The position numbers and the translations under genes are program-made. The notes below the pieces were generated by a model that searched no databases, was not told where the DNA came from, and saw only the letters and a program-made list of their open reading frames with translations. Positions 16,532 to 24,558 of a DNA stretch of 41,001 nucleotides are shown here, in pieces. Origin of the DNA: Occallatibacter sp. (lineage in GTDB: Bacteria; Acidobacteriota; Terriglobia; Terriglobales; Acidobacteriaceae); contig JARLFZ010000029.1 of the NCBI GenBank assembly GCA_031296305.1, forward strand, positions 1 to 41,001, read 5' to 3'. Position 1 is the first letter of the stretch. Each line of letters starts with the position of its first letter.

Positions 16532-17020
16532 GAGTCCCTCCGACTAACGCATCGCCCATCGCCGTCCGCATTGAAGGCAGATCTGCTGCCCGGACTCTGG
16601 ATGAGGCCGTATCCCGAGGCATGAACCGAAGCAATTTCGTTCGAAAGCGAACACGCGTACAACGACAGGGACGATGAGTGAGGCGACGCTAAAGCAAAAC
16701 CCTGTGGCGTTCTGGTGAGGAGGGCTCCGCTTCGCGGCCTGACGCCGGAAATTCAGGAGAGCACCAGCGGAACAGCCGTGCGTCCGACGGTGACTTGAAG
16801 CGGGGAAAAGCAGGAAGGCCAGAATGAAGTGCATCGCGCTGAGCGGCCATTCGGACCGTCTGCGTCCATTCCCTCATGTTCTGTGCAAATCTTGCCCCCA
16901 ATTTCTATCCCTGTCAACCACAGTTTGATGAAAAGGACAAATAATCGGTTGGCCGCACGAGGAAAGATTCCTGCGCTCGCAAAACTGAAAAAATTTCCGC
17001 TGCGAAAGTTAGTGCGAAAG
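16532..17020. other. Gene-free gap of 489 bases
   Basis: Short open frames exist on both strands, but none has a ribosome binding site together with a protein-like sequence. A pair of tandem 12-base units (GCGAAAGTTAGT / GCGAAAGTTAGC) lies just downstream of the ATPase stop, near 17000-17026. The minus-strand promoter for the 16531 gene should lie in the left part. A weak TTGCTT (16629-16634) with TACGGC (16606-16611), 17 apart, is the best candidate I see. Confidence 0.5.
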
Positions 17021-17773
17021 TTAGCGATGGCGCGAGGAAGGCTCGTCGGAAAAGATCTGCCCGTCGCGGATGTGCACCACGCGGTGTGCAAATTCTGCGA
17101 TGTCTGCTTCATGCGTAACGAGCACGATGGTGTTGCCGCGGGCGTGAAGCGTGTCGAGGAGAGCCATGATCTCGAGGCCGGTCTTGGAGTCGAGGTTTCC
17201 GGTTGGTTCGTCGGCGAGAATGATCGACGGATTGTTGACCAGAGCGCGCGCGACGGCGACGCGCTGGCGCTGGCCGCCGGAGAGCTCGTTGGGCTTGTGC
17301 ATCATGCGCGATTCCAGGCCGACGTCGGTGAGCGCTCGCTTGGCGCGCTCGAGTCGCTCCGCGGCAGGCGTGCCGTTATAAATGAGCGGCAGTTCCACGT
17401 TGTGCAGGGAGGTGGCGCGGGCCAGGAGATTGAAGGTCTGGAAGACAAAACCGATTTCCTTGTTACGAATGCGCGCCAGTTGGTCGTCGTTGAGATCGCT
17501 GACGAGCTGGCCGTTCAGCCAATAGCGGCCCTTGGACGGAGTATCGAGGCATCCGATCAGATTCATCAGCGTGGATTTGCCGGAGCCCGATGGGCCCATG
17601 ATGGCGACGTACTCGTTGTGGCGGATTTTCAGTGAGACACCGCGCAGGGCCTGCACCTGCTGCTCCGAGCCCATGTCGTAGGTGCGCCACAAATCCTCGA
17701 CGACGATCACGTCGTTCGCGTCCAGAACCGCGGTCTTCGGTAACTCTTCGACGCCGATGCTGTTCAGTGCCAT
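17021..17773 (-). CDS. ABC transporter ATP-binding protein, MacB/LolD type
   Basis: The 250-residue ATPase has Walker [11 protein letters not shown]-loop region FVFQTFNLL, signature [10 protein letters not shown], Walker [14 protein letters not shown] and the switch histidine in VTHE. The TFNLLAR and EPTGNLDS forms are typical of the MacB/LolD/FtsE-like group that powers mechanotransmission across the envelope. It is a stand-alone ATPase, without the fused MacB membrane domain. The start ATG 17773 follows GAGGG. It lies downstream of the 18037-19422 membrane-fusion gene. The FtsX/MacB-like permease expected as third partner is not in this window. Confidence 0.92.
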   Translation of the reverse strand: MALNSIGVEELPKTAVLDANDVIVVEDLWRTYDMGSEQQVQALRGVSLKIRHNEYVAIMGPSGSGKSTLMNLIGCLDTPSKGRYWLNGQLVSDLNDDQLARIRNKEIGFVFQTFNLLARATSLHNVELPLIYNGTPAAERLERAKRALTDVGLESRMMHKPNELSGGQRQRVAVARALVNNPSIILADEPTGNLDSKTGLEIMALLDTLHARGNTIVLVTHEADIAEFAHRVVHIRDGQIFSDEPSSRHR

Positions 17774-17795
17774 GCATCCCTCAGTGATTAGTGTT

Positions 17796-17928
17796 TAGAG
17801 CGTGTTTCATAAATGGCGTGAATGACCAACCCGAATCCCTCAGGGGTTAAAACCCCTCAGATTTGCTTCCCTTTTCGGCACGACTGAAGTCGTGCCCTTT
17901 CACAATGCCATTTATGAAACACGCTCTA
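17796..17928. mobile_element. MITE-like element with 22-bp perfect terminal inverted repeats
   Basis: TAGAGCGTGTTTCATAAATG begins the left end (17796-17817). Its exact 22-base reverse complement forms the right end (17907-17928). The 89-base interior carries REP family 1 copy 2 and no gene. The element is flanked by the direct repeat GTGATTAGTG (17784-17793 and 17929-17938), which may be a target duplication or just the period-7 word it sits in. It separates the ATPase gene from the membrane-fusion gene. Confidence 0.7.
17836..17903. repeat. REP-like two-hairpin unit, family 1 copy 2
   Basis: Hairpin 1 is AGGGGTT-AA-AACCCCT (17842-17857). Hairpin 2 is GGCACGAC-TGAA-GTCGTGCC (17877-17896), followed by CTTTCA. 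Copy 3 at 39477-39543 has the same order and spacing with different but still complementary bases. Confidence 0.75.
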
Positions 17929-17945
17929 GTGATTAGTGGTTAGTG
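17926..17945. repeat. Period-7 word, exact 20-base copy of 88-107
   Basis: CTAGTGATTAGTGGTTAGTG is identical to the string in the tuf-rpmG gap 17.8 kb away. Confidence 0.8.
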
Positions 17946-17983
17946 GACAGCTTACAGCCAACGACTTGCTCTCGAAGTTCCAC

Positions 17984-18035
17984 GGTCCCTGTTTTCTCGT
18001 TCCCTTGTTCCCTCGTACCCTTGTTCCCTGTTTTT
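17984..18035. repeat. Period-8 GGGAACRA word, reverse orientation
   Basis: Octads of the form TTGTTCCC and TCGTTCCC run up to the stop codon of the membrane-fusion gene (which ends at 18037). On the minus strand this is downstream of that gene, the same placement as the copies after the 5374 and 14860 stop codons. Confidence 0.65.
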
Positions 18036-18036
18036 C

Positions 18037-19422
18037 TCAGCTTGCGTCGCTCGTGATCGTCACTGGCTTTTCTGTGTCGCGCTTGAGCAGCGAGCCGCCC
18101 TTGAGATCGCGCAATGTCTTGTAGGGGCCGGTGACGACCTCCTGGCCTGGATTGAGGCCCGAAAGCACTTCGATATCGGTGGTGCCGGTGATGCCTGTGG
18201 TGACGGGGATAAACCTGGCGCGCAGTTTGCCGTGCGCGTCCTTCTCGGCTACAAAGACGCCCTGTACAGGATTCAACTTTGCCGTAGGCGCGGGTGGACC
18301 CGAAGCCGCGTGGACGTTGCCGTTCGATTTATCGTTGTCCGTGGCCGGGTCGTGCATGGTCAATGCCTGAATGGGCAAGGTGAGCACGTCGGCTTTGTGC
18401 GCGGTGGTGATTTTGGCGGTGCAGGAGAGACCGGGGCGCAATTCGTCGCCGGGATCGTCGAGCGTGACGACAACCTTGAAGTCCTTGGCTTCCTCGGTGC
18501 CGGAAGTGGACTGCGACGTGGCCACGCCTGTGGAGCGCAGCAGCGCCTGATCGCCGACCAGGGTCACGTGGCCTTTGAAGATCTTGTTGGGCAGCGCGTC
18601 CACGGTCACGTCGACGGTCTGGCCGAGCCGTACGCTCACGATGTCGGTCTCATCCACCTTCACTTCGGCGGTGACCACGCTCATGTCAGCGAGGGTCATC
18701 AGCGTGGAGCCTTCGGCGTTCTGGATGCCTTCCACCACGGTCTCGCCCTCGCGCACCGGTTCGTTGGTCACGATGCCGTCGAAGGGCGCGGTGGCGATGG
18801 TCTTGCTCAGCAGATCCTGATCGGCATGGAGGTTGGCGACGTCGGTCTGAAGATGGCCGCGGGCGGACTCGGTCTGGGCCTTGGCCTGATTCAACTGCGC
18901 GACAGCCTGGGCCAGAGCCGCCAGGTCGAGATCGTAATTGGCCTTGTTGGTCTCATAGTCCTGCCGCGACATGATGCCGGATTTGTAGAGCGACTGGGCG
19001 CGATCCCATTGCAGCTTTTTCTGCTCCAGATCGGCCTGCGCGTGCTCCACATTGGCCTGGGCGGTCTTTTCGGCGGCAACATAGGAGGCAATGTCGGTTT
19101 TGGCGGCGGAGATGGTGGCTTGCTGGGCGTTGACTGTCGACTCCTGCTGCACGCTTTCGACGGTTGCAAGAATCTGGCCCTTTTTTACGTGATCGCCTTC
19201 CTTCACGTAGAAGCGGGTGATGCGGCCAAACGACGTGGCGCCCACGTTCACAATATTCTTCGGTTTGATCTGGCCGGTGCCGCTGACCACAGAGGTCAAT
19301 TCCTGGCGCGACACCGTCGCCGTGAGCACCTTGGTATAACCGGATTGCTGCTTGATCACCATGAAAGCTACCAGCCCGGCGGCGATCAGCACAGCAAGAG
19401 CGATGAGGAGGATTTTCTTCAT
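18037..19422 (-). CDS. HlyD/MacA-type periplasmic adaptor (membrane fusion) protein
   Basis: The 461-residue product starts MKKILLIALAVLIAAGLVAF, an N-terminal membrane anchor. Next come the lipoyl half (GTGQIKPKNIVNVGATSFGR), a long alpha-helical hairpin rich in Ala/Gln (about residues 95-190), the second lipoyl half (TIATAPFDGIVTNEPVREGE) and beta-barrel and membrane-proximal domains. This is the adaptor of a tripartite efflux or export pump. The following minus-strand gene is the ATPase. An ATG two codons upstream (19428) is equally possible. Neither a permease nor a TolC-like channel is adjacent. Confidence 0.9.
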   Translation of the reverse strand: MKKILLIALAVLIAAGLVAFMVIKQQSGYTKVLTATVSRQELTSVVSGTGQIKPKNIVNVGATSFGRITRFYVKEGDHVKKGQILATVESVQQESTVNAQQATISAAKTDIASYVAAEKTAQANVEHAQADLEQKKLQWDRAQSLYKSGIMSRQDYETNKANYDLDLAALAQAVAQLNQAKAQTESARGHLQTDVANLHADQDLLSKTIATAPFDGIVTNEPVREGETVVEGIQNAEGSTLMTLADMSVVTAEVKVDETDIVSVRLGQTVDVTVDALPNKIFKGHVTLVGDQALLRSTGVATSQSTSGTEEAKDFKVVVTLDDPGDELRPGLSCTAKITTAHKADVLTLPIQALTMHDPATDNDKSNGNVHAASGPPAPTAKLNPVQGVFVAEKDAHGKLRARFIPVTTGITGTTDIEVLSGLNPGQEVVTGPYKTLRDLKGGSLLKRDTEKPVTITSDAS

Positions 19423-19748
19423 GGTCATTGGTTTCTTGGAGTTGGTCTCCCATTCAGTGTACGCGAGGGCGCGGCAATCGGTTCCGTGAAAATCGCGTTT
19501 GGGGCGCGGCCCCAGGGGTGCCGTCTGGCGGCGCAACGCCAGAACCTGTGAGTCGGCGCACATTGCCGCGGCCGCGGATTGCCGCCGGGATCGCAAGCTT
19601 CGGCAGGTGAACGGAATGAGCCCACTTTTTTGACGGGATGGAGGCTCACAGGATAGCCCAAAAGAGACGAGCGAAACGGTTTTTTCCCTGCGGGTCTTGC
19701 TTCCGAGGTGACCTTAACCAGCCTGGTGCGTCGAACGAGCGGAATCAG

Positions 19749-19859
19749 AGCGGTTCCAGAAAGTACGTGCCCTTTTAAGGGTGGTGAAATGTGGCGTTTT
19801 CTTGATGAAAACGTCACACAGGAACTTCGGTTCCGGGGTGCGGCAATTCTGGAACCGCT
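19749..19859. other. Nested inverted-repeat element (possible RNA or MITE)
   Basis: AGCGGTTCCAGAA (19749-19761) pairs perfectly with TTCTGGAACCGCT (19847-19859). Inside lie three further hairpins: CCCTTTTAAGGG (19771-19782); GTGGCGTTTTC/GAAAACGTCAC around TTGAT (19791-19817); and GGAAC-TTCG-GTTCC (19821-19834), a UUCG tetraloop. A closing stem with several internal hairpins resembles a multi-branched RNA, or a miniature transposable element with 13-bp ends. Confidence 0.5.
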
Positions 19860-19877
19860 GTAACTGCCGACGGAGCC

Positions 19878-19906
19878 TTGCCCGGCGCTTCCGGGAGCCG
19901 TAAAAT
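19878..19906 (+). promoter_or_regulatory. Sigma-70-like promoter for the GWxTD gene
   Basis: TTGCCC (19878-19883) and TAAAAT (19901-19906) are separated by exactly 17 bases. The expected start point is about 20 bases before the ATG at 19933, and AGGAG lies between. Confidence 0.6.
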
Positions 19907-19932
19907 AGAGCAACGCAGGAGTATCCAAGGCA

Positions 19933-21693
19933 ATGATGTTCAATAGCCGCCATTTTCTGTTTACAGCTCTCAGTTGCGGCCTGATTTCGGTCCCCGCTGT
20001 CGGTCTTCTCGGGCAACAGAGCGCCGCCCCCGCCCCCACGCAACAGGCCCAGCCGGCCGCCGGCCAGGGCTCGGGACAGGGACAGGAAGCCGATCCCATG
20101 AGGCGCCAGCTCAGTGACAAGGAGCGGTACAGGGCGCAGAAAGAGCTGCGGCGCGAGTTAAAAGGCCCCTACAAGACGTGGCTGAACGAAGAGGTTCCTT
20201 ACATCATTTCCGATGATGAGCGGAAGGCTTTTATGAGCCTGGCCAACGATGAAGAGCGCGAGGCTTTCATCGAGAACTTCTGGCAGCGCCGCAACCCCAA
20301 TCCCGATTCTCCCGAGAACGAGTTTCGCGAGGAGCACTACCGGCGCATCCAGTACGCCAACGACCACTTTGCGGCCGGCAAGCCCGGCTGGAAGACCGAT
20401 CGCGGCCACATCTATATTGCCTGGGGGCCGGCCGACAGCATCGACTCCCACCCCTCGGGCGGCATGTATGAGCGGCCCATGGAAGAGGGCGGCGGCGAGA
20501 CGTCGACATTCCCGTTTGAGGTGTGGCACTACCGCTATCTCGAGGGCATGGGCGAGAACATCGATTTTGAGTTTGTGGACACCTGCCAGTGCGGCGATTA
20601 CCACTTTACCATCGACCGCAGTGAGAAAGACGCTCTCAAGTATGTTCCCGGCGCCGGCCTGACGCAGTGGGAAGAGATGAACAAGCAGGACAAGACCAAC
20701 CGGTTCAAGGGCAACGGTATTGAGCAGTTGGGCACCGGCCCCATGGGTGATGCCAACCAGGGCAAGGAGTTCGACCGCATCGAGATGGCCGCCAAGGCCT
20801 TCGCGCCGCCGCCGGTCAAGTTCAAGGACCTTGAGAGTGACCTCGACGCATTCAACTCCTCGCACAAGCTGATGCAGGGCCCGGTGTTTAACTTCGACGT
20901 GCGCACCGACTTTGTGAAGGTGACCGACAGCATGGACCTGGTGCCGATCACCCTGCAGATTCGCAACCGCGACATCACCTTTGTGACCAAGGACGGCGTT
21001 TCAAAAGGCGTGGTGAACATCCTGGGCCGCGTGACCACCATCATGCACAAGACGGTGCAGACCTTCGAGGACACGGTGGAAGTGAACGAGCCCGCCGAGT
21101 TGCTGGAGAAGTCGCTCGACCACCGCTCGCTCTATTGGAAGGCGCTTCCACTTCCGCCCGGGCTCTACCGTCTCGATATCGCGATCAAGGACGTGAACAA
21201 CGGCGATCACATCGGAATTTACGGGCAAAGCCTCAACGTTCCGGAGTTTCAGGACGAAAAGCTGGGGGCCTCATCGCTTATTCTCGCCGACCAGATGAAT
21301 ATCGTGTCGTCCCAGCAGATTGGAAACGGCAATTTCATCATCAGCAATATGTACGTCCGGCCACGGGTTTCAGAGAACTCGAAAACGCCCGTCAGCATCA
21401 AGCGCACCCAGTCCCTGAATTTCTGGCTGCAGTTTTATAATCTTGGCATCGACGAGGCAACCAAGAGTAATTCGGCGACGGTTACCTACCAGATTACCGA
21501 TTCGACGGGCGCGGTGATTCTCGAGAAGCAATTGGAATCAAAGGATTTAGGGGCGCATAGCGACCAGTTGACAGTGGAAAAAACCCTGCCGATTGCCGGT
21601 CTGAGCCCCGGTAAGTATAAGGTGACGGTGAAAGTAAATGACGCAATTTCGAAACAAGAGATTGCGCAATCGGCACCTTTTATCGTCGAATAG
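19933..21693 (+). CDS. GWxTD domain-containing protein
   Basis: The 586-residue protein has an N-terminal signal peptide (hydrophobic FLFTALSCGLISVPAVGLLG), a Gln/Pro/Ala-rich linker, and the GWxTD domain: KTWLNEEVPYIISDDERKAF, ENFWQRRNPNP and GWKTDRGHIYIAWG (motif GWKTD at 152-156). The C-terminal half looks like beta-sandwich repeats. GWxTD proteins are found mainly in Acidobacteriota and Bacteroidota, and their role is not established. The start could be either of two adjacent ATGs. The next gene, an outer-membrane protein, follows after 105 bases. Confidence 0.9.
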   Translation: MMFNSRHFLFTALSCGLISVPAVGLLGQQSAAPAPTQQAQPAAGQGSGQGQEADPMRRQLSDKERYRAQKELRRELKGPYKTWLNEEVPYIISDDERKAFMSLANDEEREAFIENFWQRRNPNPDSPENEFREEHYRRIQYANDHFAAGKPGWKTDRGHIYIAWGPADSIDSHPSGGMYERPMEEGGGETSTFPFEVWHYRYLEGMGENIDFEFVDTCQCGDYHFTIDRSEKDALKYVPGAGLTQWEEMNKQDKTNRFKGNGIEQLGTGPMGDANQGKEFDRIEMAAKAFAPPPVKFKDLESDLDAFNSSHKLMQGPVFNFDVRTDFVKVTDSMDLVPITLQIRNRDITFVTKDGVSKGVVNILGRVTTIMHKTVQTFEDTVEVNEPAELLEKSLDHRSLYWKALPLPPGLYRLDIAIKDVNNGDHIGIYGQSLNVPEFQDEKLGASSLILADQMNIVSSQQIGNGNFIISNMYVRPRVSENSKTPVSIKRTQSLNFWLQFYNLGIDEATKSNSATVTYQITDSTGAVILEKQLESKDLGAHSDQLTVEKTLPIAGLSPGKYKVTVKVNDAISKQEIAQSAPFIVE

Positions 21694-21798
21694 GAACAAT
21701 CCTGCGCAAGGTTCAACCGGACACGAGAATTCGGGGACCAGCGTGGTCGCACTTTCGAGGAAGATTGCCAGAGACGCGGCGGAGATACTGATCTGCAG

Positions 21799-23478
21799 AT
21801 GAAATGCAGCACCTATTTCACCGGTTTCGCCGTGCTGATGGCTTTGGGTACCGCTTCGTTCTGTGGGGCGGCGACAGCTTCGGTGTCGGGATTGGTGCGG
21901 GATTCCTCAGGTGTGCCGCAGATCGGCGCTGAAGTGGAATTGCTGGGTCCCGACCTGAGCATCGTCGCCAGCGCGTACACCAACGGCGAAGGACGCTTTC
22001 TGATCTCGTCGCTGACGCCGGGGCGATACGTTCTGAAGGCCATGGGACCGTCGTTCCTGCCCTCGCAACGCGAGAATGTCAGAGTCCACGCGGCCACCAT
22101 AGTCAACCTCACGCTTTACACCCTCTACGAAGTGATTCAATGGCTGCCCGCGCAACCGCGTTCCGGCGGCGCGCAAAAGGACGACTGGGCCTGGACGCTG
22201 CGCTCTGCGGCCAACCGGCCTTTGCTGCGCTGGCTTGAGGATGGACCGCTGATTGTGGATACGGAGGGCTCGGGCGCGCGGCCGAAACTGAAGGCGCGGA
22301 TCATGGCGACGGGCCAGGCCGGCACCTTTGGCGAAAATGGTGAGCGCTTCTCAACGGCCGTCGAAGATACGCCGTCCAGCAGCCGCGAGCTGATGGCTCG
22401 CGTGGATTTCGCGCCGGACAGCGACGGCGGCATGGAATCGATGCTGGGCTTCCATCAGGATTTGGGATTTGCGGGCTCGGTGCAGTCCGTGGCGGCAGTG
22501 TCGCTCGCACCGGAAGTGGTGAGCGGCGGAAACGCGGGACTCGAAGAGGCAACCGTTCGCAGTTCGGAGTTGATGCACTTTGGCGAAGCGTTGGAGGCCG
22601 AGGTTGGTTCGAACGCCGTGGCCGGACGCTTGAAGGGAGCTTCGCCGAGCACGGTGACCGCGCTGCTGCCCTATGCGACGGTGGCGTGGCACGACGGCGA
22701 TTCAACGGTGCGCTACCGCATGGCCACCATGGTGCCGGATCAGTTGGGCAGCACCAGCGAAGCCGCGGTATGGCTGCCCGCACTGGCCGAACGCAATGGC
22801 GCTCTCACCATCGCGCACGGGTCTCATCAGGAGATCGGCTGGGAACGCCAGACGGACGCTTCAGGCGTGTCTGTTCTCCTCTACGCCGACCACATCGAAA
22901 ATCCGGTCCTGGAGGCGCAGGGCCACTTTGCTCCGGGCAAGGCTCCGGCCGCGGTGCTCTTCGATCGGATGAGCAACCTGATGCGTGCCGCCGGTCCGGC
23001 TTACGGCAGCCACGGTGTGCAGGCCAGCGTGGAGCGCCGGCTGCCCGGCGGAAGCCACGTGCGCTTCGGCTATGCCAGCGGCAATGCCTTGGTGATGCCG
23101 GCGCTGCCGCAAACCATGGCACTCTCTGAAGTGCTGGCGGCCGCGCGCTCGCGTCACGCGCAGACTTTCGCGATTTCACTCTCGGGCACGCTGAATGGCA
23201 CCAGAACTCAATGGCGCGCCAGCTACACATGGCAGCCCGACGATGCCGTGACCGCAGTGGCGCCTTTTGCGCAGGAGATGGCTGAGCCTTACCTGAGTCT
23301 GCACTTCCGCCAGCCCATCCGGATCACCCGCGATGGTGCAGAGGGTCTGGAGGCGCTGATCGATATGAGAAACCTCCTTGCCGAGGGCTATCAGCCGTAC
23401 ATTCTGAGCGACGGCACGCTGATTCTCTTCGCGCAGGACCAGCGCAGCTTCCGCGCCGGACTTGCCTTCACCTTCTGA
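21799..23478 (+). CDS. Outer-membrane protein with carboxypeptidase-regulatory-like domain
   Basis: The 559-residue protein starts with a signal peptide (MKCSTYFTGFAVLMALGTAS). A carboxypeptidase-regulatory-like beta-sandwich follows (SVSGLVRDSSGVPQIGAEVE, NGEGRFLISSLTPGRYVLKA, residues ~28-110). The remainder is rich in alternating beta strands and ends in AGLAFTF, the terminal Phe of an outer-membrane barrel. It resembles the abundant acidobacterial TonB-receptor-like proteins but is much shorter, so it may be a reduced barrel. It follows the GWxTD gene on the same strand and may be its partner. Confidence 0.75.
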   Translation: MKCSTYFTGFAVLMALGTASFCGAATASVSGLVRDSSGVPQIGAEVELLGPDLSIVASAYTNGEGRFLISSLTPGRYVLKAMGPSFLPSQRENVRVHAATIVNLTLYTLYEVIQWLPAQPRSGGAQKDDWAWTLRSAANRPLLRWLEDGPLIVDTEGSGARPKLKARIMATGQAGTFGENGERFSTAVEDTPSSSRELMARVDFAPDSDGGMESMLGFHQDLGFAGSVQSVAAVSLAPEVVSGGNAGLEEATVRSSELMHFGEALEAEVGSNAVAGRLKGASPSTVTALLPYATVAWHDGDSTVRYRMATMVPDQLGSTSEAAVWLPALAERNGALTIAHGSHQEIGWERQTDASGVSVLLYADHIENPVLEAQGHFAPGKAPAAVLFDRMSNLMRAAGPAYGSHGVQASVERRLPGGSHVRFGYASGNALVMPALPQTMALSEVLAAARSRHAQTFAISLSGTLNGTRTQWRASYTWQPDDAVTAVAPFAQEMAEPYLSLHFRQPIRITRDGAEGLEALIDMRNLLAEGYQPYILSDGTLILFAQDQRSFRAGLAFTF

Positions 23479-23550
23479 CGTTCCCCAAGATAGGTAGCGC
23501 CGTTTTCCAAACCGGCTGCACCGGCGGCGTACATGCCGCAAGAGGCGATG

Positions 23551-23598
23551 TGCGGGTCTGGAGACCCGCACGACAGCCGGACTGGAGTCCGGCGCTAC
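23551..23598. repeat. REP-like two-hairpin unit, family 2 copy a
   Basis: Hairpin TGCGGGTC-TGGA-GACCCGCA (23551-23570), spacer CGACA, hairpin GCCGGACT-GG-AGTCCGGC (23576-23593), then GCTAC. It lies 35 bases upstream of the isomerase start. Copy b at 38455-38502 has identical spacing and loops, with stem changes that keep the pairing. Confidence 0.8.
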
Positions 23599-23632
23599 AC
23601 TAGTGCTTCCATCCTGAATGAATGGGAGGACC

Positions 23633-24505
23633 ATGATGAGACCTGCCAGGCTTTCACGCCGCGATGCGCTGAAATCCGGTTTCGCCGCTACGGCATTCGC
23701 TTCGCTGCCGGTGTTCGCGCACGGCGACACCAACGCTCCGCTGCGCAAGAACCGCATTCACCAGTCGGCCTGCCGCTGGTGCTACAAAGACATCGCTCTC
23801 GATCAGCTCTGCGCCTTCGCAGCCGGGATCGGCATGAAGGGCATCGATCTTTTGTCAGTCGACGATTGGGAGGTGCCGAAGCGTTATGGGCTCATCTGCA
23901 CCATGGGGCAGGCAGGCGGCGGCACCATTTCCGATGCGCTCAACCGGCCCGAGCATCACGACGCCATCGAGGCTGCGTTTCGCACCAACATTCCGCTGGC
24001 GGCAAAGGCGGGCGTGCCCAACGTGATTACGTTTTCCGGCAATCGCCGCGGTATGAGCGACGACGAAGGCGCGCGCAACACCATCGCGGGCCTGAACCGC
24101 GTGAAAAAGATTGCCGAAGACAACGGCGTCACCGTCTGCATGGAGTTGCTGAACAGCAAGGTTAACCATCCCGATTACATGTGCGACCACACGGCGTGGG
24201 GCGTGCGCGTGATCGAGGAGGTGAACTCGCCCAACGTGAAACTGCTTTACGACATCTACCACATGCAGATCATGGAGGGCGATCTGATCGCGACCATCCG
24301 CGCCAACCTGCAGTGGATCGGCCACTTTCACACTGGCGGTGTGCCCGGCAGACACGAACTCGATAACACGCAGGAAGTACAATGGGACGGAGTTATGCGG
24401 GCCATTGCCGATGCAGGTTTCAAGGGCTACGTGGCGCACGAATTTGTTCCGGTGCGCGATCCGCTGAGCAGTTTGCGCGCCGCTGTGGATCTTTGCGACG
24501 TGTAG
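23633..24505 (+). CDS. Tat-exported sugar isomerase/epimerase (hydroxypyruvate isomerase-like)
   Basis: The 290-residue protein has a Tat-type N-terminus (RLSRRDALKSGFAATAF) and an AP-endonuclease-2-type TIM barrel. Probable metal ligands are visible in VCMELLNSK (Glu), LLYDIYHMQ (Asp), HFHTGG (His) and YVAHEFVP (Glu). SACRWCYKDIALDQLCAFAA at the start of the barrel is like hydroxypyruvate isomerase family proteins. ATG 23633 is chosen because GGGAGG directly precedes it; an in-frame ATG at 23618 lies upstream of that site. It opens a four-gene carbohydrate cluster. Substrate unknown. Confidence 0.82.
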   Translation: MMRPARLSRRDALKSGFAATAFASLPVFAHGDTNAPLRKNRIHQSACRWCYKDIALDQLCAFAAGIGMKGIDLLSVDDWEVPKRYGLICTMGQAGGGTISDALNRPEHHDAIEAAFRTNIPLAAKAGVPNVITFSGNRRGMSDDEGARNTIAGLNRVKKIAEDNGVTVCMELLNSKVNHPDYMCDHTAWGVRVIEEVNSPNVKLLYDIYHMQIMEGDLIATIRANLQWIGHFHTGGVPGRHELDNTQEVQWDGVMRAIADAGFKGYVAHEFVPVRDPLSSLRAAVDLCDV

Positions 24506-24558
24506 ATTTTCCGTTTCATGCCCGCCCGACGTCAACGAAGCAATCGAGTGAACGAGCC

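Larger units (their letters stand above)
19423..19932. other. 510-base divergent gap with promoter and structured element
   Basis: The gap lies between the divergent membrane-fusion and GWxTD genes. It contains the nested inverted-repeat element at 19749-19859 and a good plus-strand promoter at 19878-19906. No reading frame with protein-like sequence is seen. Confidence 0.6.

Noticed and set aside
16544-16834. 96-codon minus-strand frame in the 16532-17020 gap
   Set aside because: Composition is not protein-like, and it has no ribosome binding site or recognisable motif.
16829-17635. Plus-strand frame with a basic N-terminus overlapping the ATPase gene
   Set aside because: Antisense to an intact ABC ATPase with all motifs; no ribosome binding site.
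18232-19551. Long plus-strand open frame (439 codons) opposite the membrane-fusion gene
   Set aside because: Gly/His-rich shadow translation; the minus strand encodes a clear HlyD/MacA protein with all expected domains.
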